22,500 nucleotides of DNA, taken from NCBI GenBank assembly GCA_012295275.1, contig CM022675.1:6298332-6320831 (forward strand), written 5' to 3'. A program made the translations under genes and the position numbers. Below the pieces are notes generated by a model. It searched no databases. It was not told where the DNA came from and saw only the letters and a list, made by a program, of their open reading frames with translations. This DNA is from Chrysomallon squamiferum. Lineage: Eukaryota > Mollusca > Gastropoda > Neomphalida > Peltospiridae. Positions 14,132-22,500 of the stretch are shown in pieces (within the stretch, counting starts at the first letter, position 1; every line of letters starts with the position of its first letter).

Positions 14132-14411
14132 CAAAACAATAATGATAATTTCATTTCACATGATGTAATGTTTTGAAATAAGATGTGTCATGGTTTACAA
14201 GTAATCCTTTCTCACATATATACGTAATTTCTTTTCGACAGATACAATGAACAAAAATGCATTTTTTACCTTATTAATTGAAATTATATATGTATTTAGT
14301 GCGTGTGATTTTGTACGTTAGTGTCCGTAAGTTCGAGGGTGTGAATATGTTTCTTTTTGTCTTTCTTTCATTAAATAAAATGTTTTCATTTTCAAAGAAG
14401 AAAACACTCAC

Positions 14412-14516
14412 TTTAAATCAGCCTCCGGTTCGTCTGCCCCACTGATCTATAGAACTTTTCTAAAACTGCTCTGTTTCCGTCGTTGTGTAATGGTTTCTTA
14501 TATTCTTTCAGAACAA
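14412..14516 (-). other. Probable untranslated first exon (3' part) of the secreted-protein gene
   Basis: The donor GTGAGT (14411-14406) is kept in both plus-strand paralogues (18365 and 20693), and about 90 nt before it are conserved (cgacgg..acagagcagttttaga). No ATG-led frame is shared, so I take this as 5' UTR; the transcription start is unknown. Confidence 0.5.
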
Positions 14517-14631
14517 CATTTAAATCCAGTCAGAATGTCAGTTTATTACCCACGTAACTCTCTAAACTAATATAATCGTTTTAATCATCATAAAAATGAT
14601 TTTTATGATGACAGAGGAAATGTTTCATGTT
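14517..14631 (-). promoter_or_regulatory. Conserved 5' block of the secreted-protein family, copy at intact gene
   Basis: A roughly 115-nt noncoding block (minus strand: catgaaacatttcctctgtc ... ttagagagttacgtgggtaa) lies just upstream of the untranslated exon. It recurs four times in the window at high similarity, as expected for promoter or 5' UTR sequence. This copy includes a perfect 12-bp inverted repeat with a 3-nt loop at 14585-14611 that the other copies lack. Confidence 0.5.
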
Positions 14632-14739
14632 AAATATTGTAGATTTTTTTCATTATTATTAATTACTTTTCTTTTTACAATACCATCTAAAACTCTCTGT
14701 GAAAAGATAGAGTATTCATTTATTAATGTGGGTATATCA

Positions 14740-14838
14740 TTAAATTTGCATATGTAATATAATGCGTATATGTATATATATATATATAAAAATTAAATTC
14801 GCATATCTAATATAATGCATATACATATATATATATAT
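14740..14838. repeat. Two-copy 53-bp-period tandem repeat
   Basis: TAAATTTGCATATGTAATAT at 14741-14760 recurs as TAAATTCGCATATCTAATAT at 14794-14813, each followed by TAATGC and a TA/TATG run. It is part of the upstream region of the minus-strand gene. Confidence 0.85.
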
Positions 14839-15178
14839 GCACGTAAATTGATACGTACCAAGGTATGTATATCTCTATATGTATGCATGTATGTATGTAT
14901 GCTGAGCATTGTAAAATATAGTACAGGCTTTTTTGGTCCGTTTTAAAGCTTAATATCTTATGCTCGTTTCTTCCATTTTTATAATTTTGCTTTATATTTT
15001 AATTACATTTAATCACATATATAAAACAATTTTGGGATTCAAATACACATTTGCAACAATACAAAATATTTCTTAGCCTATTCCAAATTATTTCAGAAAC
15101 CTTTCTGAACTGTCTATAAAAACATATCATCTCAAGCAAAAACAACAACAACAAAATCAATCAATATTCTTGCAAATA
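14839..15178 (-). repeat. Upstream flank of the minus-strand gene, inverted paralogue of 17.47-17.9 kb
   Basis: Reverse-complemented, this stretch aligns with the plus strand from about 17471 onward. Shared landmarks are atatttgcaagaa, ttttgtattnttg, gtgattaaatgta, aaattataaaaatg, ttaaaacgg and acatacatacata. No gene is seen. Confidence 0.75.
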
Positions 15179-15833
15179 CAGGTGTACCTTGACTTACGAG
15201 TTTAATTCGTTCCGTGACCGAGCTCGTTACTCAGTTTGCTCGTATATCAAATCAATTTTATCAAATGAAATTTATTGAAATACCATTAATCCGTTCCATG
15301 TCCCCGAAAAACCACCCCAGTTTTTTGTAACGTGTTTTTTAAATAAGAAAAATGGATGTATAAATGACAAATATTGTAAAAAAACCAAAAGAGAATGTAA
15401 GGAAATAAATTGATTTTGTAAAGTCTACTGGACTGGGGTTTCTCCATCTTTTCATGGATAGAGGTTCGCAGCTTAAAAATTATTTTAACGCCTTTGGCTG
15501 GAGTTATAGCCTTTATCGACTATTTCTGCTTCAGTAGAGTACATATCGTAAATGTACTATGCTCGTACTGCCTAGCCATGTTGAGTACACGCACACCTCG
15601 CTTTTTCTATGATTTCATGCTTTAATTCAATGGACATCATCCGCTTCTTCTTCTCAGCACTGACCTTTTCACTCACTTTCTTAAGATTCATAGAAATTTT
15701 GAAGTTCGCTCGTAACTCGGATTTTGGCTCTTAAATCAAAGCAAAAAATCGACCGTGCAGCTGCTAGTAAGTCGAAAAACTCATAAGTTGGAGAACTCGT
15801 AAGTTGGTGCACTCGTAAGTCGAGGTACCACTG
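15179..15833. mobile_element. Tigger/pogo-like (Tc1/mariner) non-autonomous DNA transposon, 655 bp
   Basis: The terminal inverted repeats begin CAGGTGTACCTTGACTTACG (15179) and, from the other end, CAGTGGTACCTCGACTTACG (15833). TA dinucleotides flank both ends (15177-15178 and 15834-15835), as expected for Tc1/mariner-type insertion. Extra copies of ACTCGTAAGT lie inside the right end. The plus-strand paralogues carry the matching site without the element (gaaaTAtttgcaag at about 17467-17480), which confirms the borders. A decayed transposase remnant inside points to the pogo/Tigger group. Confidence 0.9.
15437..15691 (-). pseudogene. Decayed N-terminal fragment of a Tigger-type transposase
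   Basis: From an ATG at 15691 the minus strand reads into the start of the DNA-binding region (EKKKRMMSIELKHEIIEK). After a frame break near 15590 it continues as MARQYEHSTFTICTLLKQK, an in-frame stop, then ITPAKGVKII. These are the CENP-B/psq-type helix-turn-helix landmarks of Tigger transposases (K-R..L-K..I-I-x-K; L-A-R-Q-Y..S-T-x-T-I-C-T-I-L-K). The catalytic DDE region is absent. With a frame break, a stop and the missing core it cannot be functional. Confidence 0.85.
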
Positions 15834-15871
15834 TATTACAAATCGTTTCTGAACCTTTTAATGAAATGAAT

Positions 15872-15980
15872 CAAATCCAAATGTCAGTGTATTACCCATG
15901 TATCTCTCAAAACTAATATAATCATTTTAATCATCATAAAACCTATGTTTATTACGAGACAGGAAATGTTTTATGTTAAC
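15872..15980 (-). promoter_or_regulatory. Conserved 5' block of the secreted-protein family, orphan copy
   Basis: A minus-oriented relative of the 14517-14631 block (shared: ctaatataatc.ttttaatcatcataaaa, tgtcagt.tattaccca.gta). No untranslated exon or signal-peptide exon follows it; downstream on its strand come the upstream flank of the intact gene and the Tigger element. It looks like a leftover of an earlier duplication. Confidence 0.55.
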
Positions 15981-16014
<34 letters not shown>

Positions 16015-16470
16015 AGGATGCATGCACTGATATTTGGACGTATAACCATTTAAGTATTATGAATATAAGTATGTATGCTGTGCATTACCTTTTCAATAAA
16101 ACATTGTGCTGAATATAATTTCTGGAAAGATTATTTTATCTGCCTCTTTTTACATTTGCCTTCTTCGACATCTTTAATAATAATAATAATCACAATAATG
16201 ATGATGATGATGATGATGACAAACGGACGTTATTGTGAATTATTTTAAAATAACATTCATGAGAGGTTTCAGAATTGTTCTGTGTATAGTGTTATGTCGC
16301 GTTCAGTATGAAGGTAATTAATATTAAGTTTCAATATAGATGTCAGATTTAAATAAATAAATGAAATAATATATAGACTGATAAATAAATAAATAATGAT
16401 TTAATCATGCAAACTCAGATTTTGTTCTTATTTTATTTAATTATTTGATCATTTAGATTGTGAATACAGC
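15981..16470. other. Spacer between inverted paralogous arms; simple repeats only
   Basis: (ATT)n at about 15981-16013, AAT/ATG triplets at about 16173-16218 and AAAT units at about 16351-16396. No gene or mobile element is recognised. Confidence 0.6.
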
Positions 16471-16961
16471 AATGAAGACAAAAGTAAATAACAGTGTACG
16501 TTGTGAACAGAAAAATGGACACAAAAATAAATAACAATGTACGTTGTGAAAATAGAAATGAAGACACGAGTAAATAGCAATACCAGTAAGATGAAGGCAA
16601 AATGGAATAACACATTACGTAGTGACCAGTAAGATGAAGGCAAAAGGGAATAACACATTACGTAGTGACCAGTAAGATGAAGGCAAAAGGGAATAACACA
16701 TTACGTAGTGACCAGTAAGATGAAGGCAAAAGGGAATAACACTGTAGGTAGTGACCAGTAAGATGAAGGCAAAAGGGAATAACACTGTAAGTAGTGACCA
16801 GTAAGATGAAGGCAAAAGGGAATAACACTGTACGTAGTGACCAGTAAGATGAAGGCAAAAGGGAATAACACTGTAAGTAGTGACCAGTAAGATGAAGGCA
16901 AAAGGGAATAACACTGTACGTAGTGACCAGTAAGATGAAGGCAAAAGGGAATAACACTGTG
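16471..16961. repeat. 43-bp minisatellite, array 1
   Basis: Nine units start at 16591, 16634, 16677, 16720, 16763, 16806, 16849, 16892 and 16935 (last partial), each near ATGAAGGCAAAAGGGAATAA plus a variable CATTACGTAG/CTGTAAGTAG segment and TGACCAGTAAG. About three degenerate units precede at 16471-16590. Units fall into two variant groups, CATTACG first and CTGTANG later. Because 43 leaves remainder 1 on division by 3, minus-strand frames read a 43-residue period; these are artefacts. Confidence 0.95.
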
Positions 16962-18152
16962 AATGTTCTCAGTTATCTTCTACAAACCGTAAAATTGTAA
17001 CGAAGCCGGGTGACCTTATATCAGCAATTATCAGATTATCAGGTGAACATAAATTAAAATTAAATTAAACTGAAGTAAATAAACTGCTGTACTATCAGGG
17101 ATTAGTATTTCACTCCTAGACTGGGATTTTTGAAAGCCGGAACCAAGCGTTTGAGACTCGAACGAGAAGCCTTCTGATTGGATATCGAACATGGTAAATG
17201 TAAAGAGATAGATGAAATAATATTTGCAGAAATGACATTCAGGACAAAGTTGATACTGGATAAGCCATGAAGGATTGAATTTTTAACTAGCAGACTCTAC
17301 GAAATTCAGATATGACGTCCCGTCATAGCTAACAGGAAAACCCAAGTTTTAAAGAGCCTATCACTTTCTAGACAATTTTCTGAAAAATCCTCTGTGAATC
17401 TACATAAAAAAATCTGTTTCGAAATCTTTTAAGCGTCATTTCATAAAAAGGTGCAGAAACGCTTTGAAATATTTGCAAGAACATGTTTCTTTAAGAATGT
17501 TTATCATTTTTTTTTTTTTTGCTTGTTTTTTTTTTTTTTTTTTCATGTCTTTTTTTTTTTGTTATTGTTCTTGTTTGAGATTTTATCTTTTTATAGATAA
17601 TTCACTAAATGTCCGAAGTAATTTTAAACAAGCAAACAAATATTTTGTATTCTTGAGGAAGTGTGTTTGTGTACATAAAATGTTTTGTTTGTGTGATTAA
17701 ATGTATTTAAAATATAAAGGAAAAATTATAAAAATGCAAGAAACCTGTATAAAATATTTAGCATTAAAACGGGCCAAAGAATACTGCAATATATTTTACA
17801 ATACTCAGGACACATACATACATACATACTTACGTCAATATATGCGTACATACGTTTATATATATGTGTGTGTGTGCGTGTTTAAATTGATGTGTGGATG
17901 GATATATGGACGTAAGCATATATGCATTTATCTATTTGTACTGGGCACTATGCATATTTATTACAGTATTCTTTAGTCTGTATAAATTTACGTGCACGCA
18001 TACACACACACATATTCATATATGCATATATACATACGTACGTACGTATAAAATTAATGATATATCCACTTTAACAAACTTTTCACTGACAGATTTATAT
18101 GGTATAGTAAAAAGAAAAGTAATTAATAATAATTAAAAGATCTACAATAGTT
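16962..18152 (+). other. Gene-free stretch of duplication unit 1
   Basis: From about 17431 on it is the inverted paralogue of the flank of the minus-strand gene; 16962-17430 has no match I can see in the window apart from unit 2. Short frames (17464-17700, 17701-17976, 17894-18136) are Phe-rich or run through TA/TG repeats and are not conserved as protein in the inverted paralogue. It holds poly-T runs (17508-17560) and TATG/ACGT repeats (17810-18050). Confidence 0.6.
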
Positions 18153-18268
18153 AACATGAAACATTTCCTCTGTCATCATAAACATTCAATTTTATTATGA
18201 ATAAAACGATTATATTAGTTTAGAGAGTTACGTGGGTAATAAACTGATATTCTGACTGGATTTAAATG
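18153..18268 (+). promoter_or_regulatory. Conserved 5' block of the secreted-protein family, unit 1
   Basis: Plus-strand counterpart of 14517-14631, followed by the conserved untranslated exon sequence up to donor GTGAGT at 18365. The stretch ttagagagttacgtgggtaa is identical in the intact gene. Confidence 0.5.
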
Positions 18269-18647
18269 TAGCATTTAAACAACCATTACAAAGCGACGGG
18301 GACAGAGCAGTTTTAGACAAGTTCTGTAGACCAGTGGTGTAGAAGAAACCAAGACTCATTTAGAGTGAGTACTATTTTCTTAAATATGACACATCTTTGT
18401 TCAAAACATAAGATCATGTGAAATGATATTATTGTTACTGGTGTTTTACCAATCTCTTTCTCTCTCTCGCTCTCTCTCTCATTCAATCAGTCAATCATTC
18501 AGTAAATTAAAAATAATGCAAATCGCGCAAATTGATGAAGTACGTTCGAGACTCATCAGCGGCATCTTATTTTTGTCACGTTCTTATTTGATTTTGTCCT
18601 CCTGTAACTGTGCGTTCCTGAATACCGTTATTATCATTATTAGTTCT

Positions 18648-18678
<31 letters not shown>

Positions 18679-18788
18679 GTCTTTTCTTTTTTCTTTCTTT
18701 TTTTTTTTTTTTTTTTCTTTTATTTTTTCTTTTTACTATTATTATTTTTCTTTTTATTATTATTATTATTTTTTTTCGTATTTCAGGG

Positions 18789-18965
18789 ATGATGACTACA
18801 ATACACAGAGACTTTCTCAGACGTACGTGCTTCCTTCTTGTGGTGTGTTTAATACTCATCAAGCCGACAACAGCCAGTCTGTGTGAAGACGTATGTTCAG
18901 TGCAGAGCCCTGCTCTATATAAAATGAAGGCAAAATGGAATAACACATTACGTAGTGACCAGTAA
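18789..18965 (+). pseudogene. Truncated signal-peptide exon of the secreted family, fused to minisatellite
   Basis: After acceptor TATTTCAG (AG at 18785-18786), ATG at 18789 opens the leader (MMTTIHRDFLRRTCFLLVVC...), then SLCEDVC. At 18924 the exon breaks off at the duplication joint. The frame then reads 14 codons of minisatellite to TAA at 18963-18965, giving a 58-residue chimera. The rest of the exon and all later exons are absent, so this copy cannot make the family protein, though a short secreted chimera remains conceivable. Confidence 0.8.
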
Positions 18966-19294
18966 GATGAAGGCAAAAGGGAATAACACATTACGTAGTG
19001 ACCAGTAAGATGAAGGCAAAAGGGAATAACACATTACGTAGTGACCAGTAAGATGAAGGCAAAAGGGAATAACACTGTAGGTAGTGACCAGTAAGATGAA
19101 GGCAAAAGGGAATAACACTGTAAGTAGTGACCAGTAAGATGAAGGCAAAAGGGAATAACACTGTACGTAGTGACCAGTAAGATGAAGGCAAAAGGGAATA
19201 ACACTGTAAGTAGTGACCAGTAAGATGAAGGCAAAAGGGAATAACACTGTACGTAGTGACCAGTAAGATGAAGGCAAAAGGGAATAACACTGTG
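18924..19294. repeat. 43-bp minisatellite, array 2
   Basis: The same nine units in the same variant order as array 1, without the degenerate leading units, which lie outside the duplicated segment. The two arrays have not diverged in copy number. Confidence 0.95.
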
Positions 19295-20480
19295 AATGTT
19301 CTCAGTTATCTTCTACAAACCGTAAAATTGTAACGAAGCCGGATGACCTTATATCAGCAATTATCAGATTATCAGGTGAACATAAATTAAAATTAAATTA
19401 AACTGAAGTAAATAAACTGCTGTACTATCAGGGATTAGTATTTCACTCCTAGACTGGGATTTTTGAAAGCCGGAACCAAGCGTTTGAGACTCGAACGAGA
19501 AGCCTTCTGATTGGATATCGAACATGGTAAATGTAAAGAGATAGATGAAATAATATTTGCAGAAATGACATTCAGGACAAAGTTGATACTGGATAAGCCA
19601 TGAAGGATTGAATTTTTAACTAGCAGACTCTACGAAATTCAGATATGACGTCCCGTCATAGCTAACAGGAAAACCCAAGTTTTAAAGAGCCTATCACTTT
19701 CTAGACAATTTTCTGAAAAATCCTCTGTGAATCTACATAAAAATCTGTTTCGAAATCTTTTAAGCGTCATTTCATAAAAAGGTGCAGAAACGCTTTGAAA
19801 TATTTGCAAGAACATGTTTCTTTAAGAATGTTTATCATTTTTTGTTTTTCTTGCTTGTTTTTTTTTTTTTTCATGTCTTTTTTTTCTTGTTATTGTTCTT
19901 GTTTGAGATTTTATCTTTTTATAGATAATTCACTAAATGTCCGAAGTAATTTTAAACAAGCAAACAAATATTTTGTATTCTTGAGGAAGTGTGTTTGTGT
20001 ACATAAAATGTTTTGTTTGTGTGATTAAATGTATTTAAAATATAAAGGAAAAATTATAAAAATGCAAGAAACCTGTATAAAATATTTAGCATTAAAACGG
20101 GCCAAAGAATACTGCAATATATTTTACAATACTCAGGACACATACATACATACATACTTACGTCAATATATGCGTACATACGTTTATATATATGTGTGTG
20201 TGTGCGTGTTTAAATTGATGTGTGGATGGATATATGGACGTAAGCATATATGCATTTATCTATTTGTACTGGGCACTATGCATATTTATTACAGTATTCT
20301 TTAGTCTGTATAAATTTACGTGCACGCATACACACACACATATTCATATATGCATATATACATACGTACGTACGTATAAAATTAATGATATATCCACTTT
20401 AACAAACTTTTCACTGACAGATTTATATGGTATAGTAAAAAGAAAAGTAATTAATAATAATTAAAAGATCTACAATAGTT
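19295..20480 (+). other. Gene-free stretch of duplication unit 2
   Basis: A copy of 16962-18152. Its poly-T runs near 19840-19885 carry G and C interruptions that unit 1 lacks. No gene is seen. Confidence 0.6.
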
Positions 20481-20596
20481 AACATGAAACATTTCCTCTG
20501 TCATCATAAACATTCAATTTTATTATGAATAAAACGATTATATTAGTTTAGAGAGTTACGTGGGTAATAAACTGATATTCTGACTGGATTTAAATG
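20481..20596 (+). promoter_or_regulatory. Conserved 5' block of the secreted-protein family, unit 2
   Basis: Fourth copy of the block; the untranslated exon after it ends at donor GTGAGT (20693). The intron (20693-21111, 419 nt) is half as long as that of the intact gene because its CT repeat is short. Confidence 0.5.
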
Positions 20597-20975
20597 TAGC
20601 ATTTAAACAACCATTACAAAGCGACGGGGACAGAGCAGTTTTAGACAAGTTCTGTAGACCAGTGGTGTAGAAGAAACCAAGACTCATTTAGAGTGAGTAC
20701 TATTTTCTTAAATATGACACATCTTTGTTCAAAACATAAGATCATGTGAAATGATATTATTGTTACTGGTGTTTTACCAATCTCTTTCTCTCTCTCGCTC
20801 TCTCTCTCATTCAATCAGTCAATCATTCAGTAAATTAAAAATAATGCAAATCGCGCAAATTGATGAAGTACGTTCGAGACTCATCAGCGGCATCTTATTT
20901 TTGTCACGTTCTTATTTGATTTTGTCCTCCTGTAACTGTGCGTTCCTGAATACCGTTATTATCATTATTAGTTCT

Positions 20976-21006
<31 letters not shown>

Positions 21007-21113
21007 GTCTTTTCTTTTTTCTTTCTTTTTTTTTTTTTTCTTTCTTTTATTTTCTTTTTACTATTATTATTTTTCTTTTTATTATTATTATTATTTTTTT
21101 TCGTATTTCAGGG

Positions 21114-21350
21114 ATGATGACTACAATACACAGAGACTTTCTCAGACGTACGTGCTTCCTTCTTGTGGTGTGTTTAATACTCATCAAGCCGACAACAGCC
21201 AGTCTGTGTGAAGACGTATGTTCAGTGCAGAGCCCTGCTCTATATAAAATGAACGAATTGTGGTCACTATTATATCTCACGACAAGAAAAGTAACACGTG
21301 CAGACTTGGAGACAAATTTTCAATCAGGTATACATACAGAAAGAAACTGA
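21114..21350 (+). pseudogene. Signal-peptide exon of the secreted family, unit 2 (likely disabled)
   Basis: Acceptor AG at 21110-21111, ATG at 21114. The leader (FLRRTCFLLVVCLILIKPTTA) and S-L-C-E-D-V-C match the intact minus-strand gene, and the next 20 or so residues align without gaps. The donor used in the intact gene (AA/GTACGT) is replaced here by AAGAAAAG. A downstream TCAG/GTATAC at 21327-21328 is a possible substitute and also gives phase 1. Unspliced, the frame stops at TGA 21348-21350 (78 residues). Later exons are not seen; Gypsy sequence occupies the expected intron 2. It could be a live variant with exons beyond the window, but decay seems likelier. Confidence 0.68.
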
Positions 21351-21525
21351 CGGATATAAGATCTACTGGGAAAAAGATGTTTACATAAATGTACACATAC
21401 ATAGACAGATAGCTATGTAGGTAGGCAGTAATGTAGACAGACAAGTTAGTAGATAAATACATAGACAGCAATATAGAAGCGCAGACCAGATATAAAAATA
21501 AAAGAGACCCAATCAAACACAATAA

Positions 21526-21567
<42 letters not shown>

Positions 21568-21570
21568 GAC
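21351..21570 (+). other. Intron-2-like sequence of unit 2 gene with (AAAT)n
   Basis: 21290-21515 aligns with intron 2 of the minus-strand gene (shared: cgtgcagactt, actgacggata, agatctactg, tttacataaat, agcaatatagaa). An (AAAT)n run at 21526-21564 separates it from the Gypsy fragment. Confidence 0.65.
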
Positions 21571-21599
21571 ATTATACTGATTGTTGCTAAATTTATTTG

Positions 21600-22500
21600 T
21601 ATTGTGAGAAAGAAGCATTGGCAGTAATTTTTGCCGCGTATCAGTTTGACATTAAGTACAGAAAAACTACCAAAAATGGAAATGCTTATGCATTGTCCTG
21701 ACTACCACTTCTGCAAACTGAAGAAATATCTGAAAGTGTGTTTTGGCATGAAGACAAGCAAGCAATGAGAAATCAAGTCAATGGATTACCTATCACTGCA
21801 AGAAATATTGCGAAAGCAACTGAAGCTGACAAAGTGTTATCTCGGGTTGTACATTATAACATGTATGGATGGCCAAAAGAGTCTTCTATTTCACGTGAGC
21901 TCTTACCGTATTTCAGAGTGAAAGATGAATTAACAGTGGAGGAACACGGTCTTCTCAGAGGAATGCGAGTGATTATTCCTGATAAATATCGAACAGATAT
22001 TCTGTATTCTGTTCATGCAAATCATCCTGGAATTGTGCGAATGAAATCTTTGGCTAGATTGCATGTGTGTTGGCCTCATATGGATATTGACATAGAAAAG
22101 AAAGTTAGCAAGTGTAAGTGTTGCCAAATACAACAAACAGTCATGCCAAAAGGTACAGCTAATGCATGGATTTGGCCAACCAAACCATGGCAAAGAATAG
22201 ATGTAGATTTTGCTGGATCATTCATGAAAGAAATGTTCATGATTGTGGTGGATGCACATTCTAAATGGATGCAAGTTTTTCGTATGTCCAGTACCAAGCA
22301 ACGCATGCAGTAGAGACACTGAGAAATCTCTTTGCAAGTTATGGAATGCCAGAGCAGTTGATTTCTGATAACGGACCTCAGTTTGTTGCAGAGGAATTTG
22401 AAACATTTCTTAAGAAAAATGGAGTGAAACACATCAAATCAGCTCCATACCATCCAAGTTCAAATGGCGAGGCAGAAAGAGCTGTTCGTACTTTCAAAAC
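21600..22500 (+). mobile_element. Gypsy-class LTR retrotransposon pol fragment, degraded, runs off the window
   Basis: Plus-oriented pol sequence: an RNase H start motif (EKEALA), an abrupt join to the RNase H end motif (IKYRKTT..NGNA.ALS), then integrase. Reverse transcriptase, gag and the 5' LTR are absent on the left, where (AAAT)n begins at once. Three lesions are visible: loss of the middle of RNase H, an in-frame TGA at 21699-21701 and a frame break in integrase near 22290-22303. It is an old, immobile copy inserted in the paralogue's intron 2. Confidence 0.93.
21603..22500 (+). pseudogene. Broken RNase H remnant and integrase of the Gypsy fragment
   Basis: One frame carries the RNase H remnant to TGA at 21699-21701 and, past that stop, stays open to TAG at 22311-22313. 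It contains the integrase zinc-binding H-x2-H..C-x2-C region (about 22012-22125) and the first catalytic Asp in a D-V-D-F-A-G block (about 22198-22215). From about 22290 the rest continues in another frame with the second Asp (S-D-N-G-P-Q-F) and the Glu (N-G-E-A-E-R-A), open to the window edge. The catalytic D, D and E are all present but split between frames. Confidence 0.92.

Larger units (their letters stand above)
16591..18923 (+). repeat. Segmental tandem duplication, unit 1 (2,333 bp)
   Basis: This segment is repeated at 18924-21248. It contains minisatellite array 1, a roughly 1.2-kb gene-free stretch, the family 5' block, the untranslated exon and part of the signal-peptide exon. By eye the units differ by one substitution outside A/T tracts (G at 17010, A at 19343) and by the length or interruption of A and T runs. 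The joint at 18924 shares ATGAA between the two original ends. Confidence 0.95.
18924..21248 (+). repeat. Segmental tandem duplication, unit 2 (2,325 bp)
   Basis: Near-identical to 16591-18923, 8 bp shorter through changes in A/T tracts near 19739, 19840-19890 and 21030-21055. After 21248 the original downstream sequence (ATGAACGAATTG) continues, which shows where the duplicated segment ended. Confidence 0.95.

Noticed and set aside
16615-16957. 99-109-residue minus-strand repeat proteins over the minisatellite (also 18948-19290)
   Set aside because: A stop-free 43-bp unit stays open in all three minus frames; no start context, splice or composition signal supports coding.
16591-16961. CRISPR-like look of regularly spaced repeats
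   Set aside because: The units are directly adjacent, without unique spacers, in an animal genome; it is a minisatellite.
17464-18136. Three short plus-strand frames, repeated at 19795-20464
   Set aside because: They are duplicated only because the DNA is duplicated. In the diverged inverted paralogue the frames are not kept, and they run through T, TA and TG repeats.
18423-18788. N-terminal extension of the signal-peptide frames (also 20751-21113)
   Set aside because: It is read-through of the CT/ATTT/T-rich intron. A clear acceptor directly precedes the real ATG, and the minus-strand paralogue does not keep the extension.
21930-22432. Minus-strand frames opposite the Gypsy fragment
   Set aside because: Antisense shadows of the integrase coding sequence.

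Overview
The window is animal nuclear DNA: AT-rich, full of simple repeats, with intron-split genes bearing GT..AG junctions and AATAAA-type poly(A) signals, and with eukaryotic transposon relics. The repeat load, a secreted C-type-lectin/WSC protein, a RING-coiled-coil-propeller gene and a Gypsy relic fit a mollusc, possibly a cephalopod. That placement is inference; no single sequence here proves it.

Layout. (1) About 0.3-3.1 kb, minus strand: a five-exon secreted protein gene reassembled from short exons hidden between microsatellites. It has a signal peptide, the first half of a C-type lectin-like domain (CTLD), a WSC-like module, then the second half of the CTLD. All four junctions agree in phase. 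It probably continues beyond base 1. (2) 3.1-6.2 kb: no gene seen, many microsatellites. (3) 6.2-9.1 kb, plus strand: a TRIM-like gene with a RING exon, a 1.3-kb intron and a coiled-coil/beta-propeller exon. One frame break separates coiled coil from propeller. (4) 9.1-12.3 kb: AT-rich, one weak candidate exon. (5) 12.3-14.4 kb, minus strand: an apparently intact gene for a 138-residue secreted protein with two C-x3-C motifs, which I do not recognise. (6) 13.2-21.5 kb: a duplication landscape around that gene. Its upstream and 5' part recur in inverted orientation from 17.4 kb, and that inverted copy is itself tandemly duplicated (2,333 and 2,325 bp, nearly identical, joined at ATGAA). A Tigger/pogo-like element with a decayed transposase remnant sits upstream of the minus-strand gene; the plus-strand paralogues provide the empty insertion site. 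A 43-bp minisatellite heads each tandem unit. The first plus-strand gene copy is cut in its signal-peptide exon by the duplication joint. The second has lost the splice donor used by the intact gene and carries Gypsy sequence in what would be intron 2. (7) 21.6-22.5 kb: a broken Gypsy-class pol fragment (RNase H remnant plus integrase) running off the right edge.

The most notable items are the WSC module nested in a CTLD, and the small secreted C-x3-C gene family with its inverted and tandem duplication history. All splice calls were made by eye from consensus, phase and family motifs; no transcript or database search was available.
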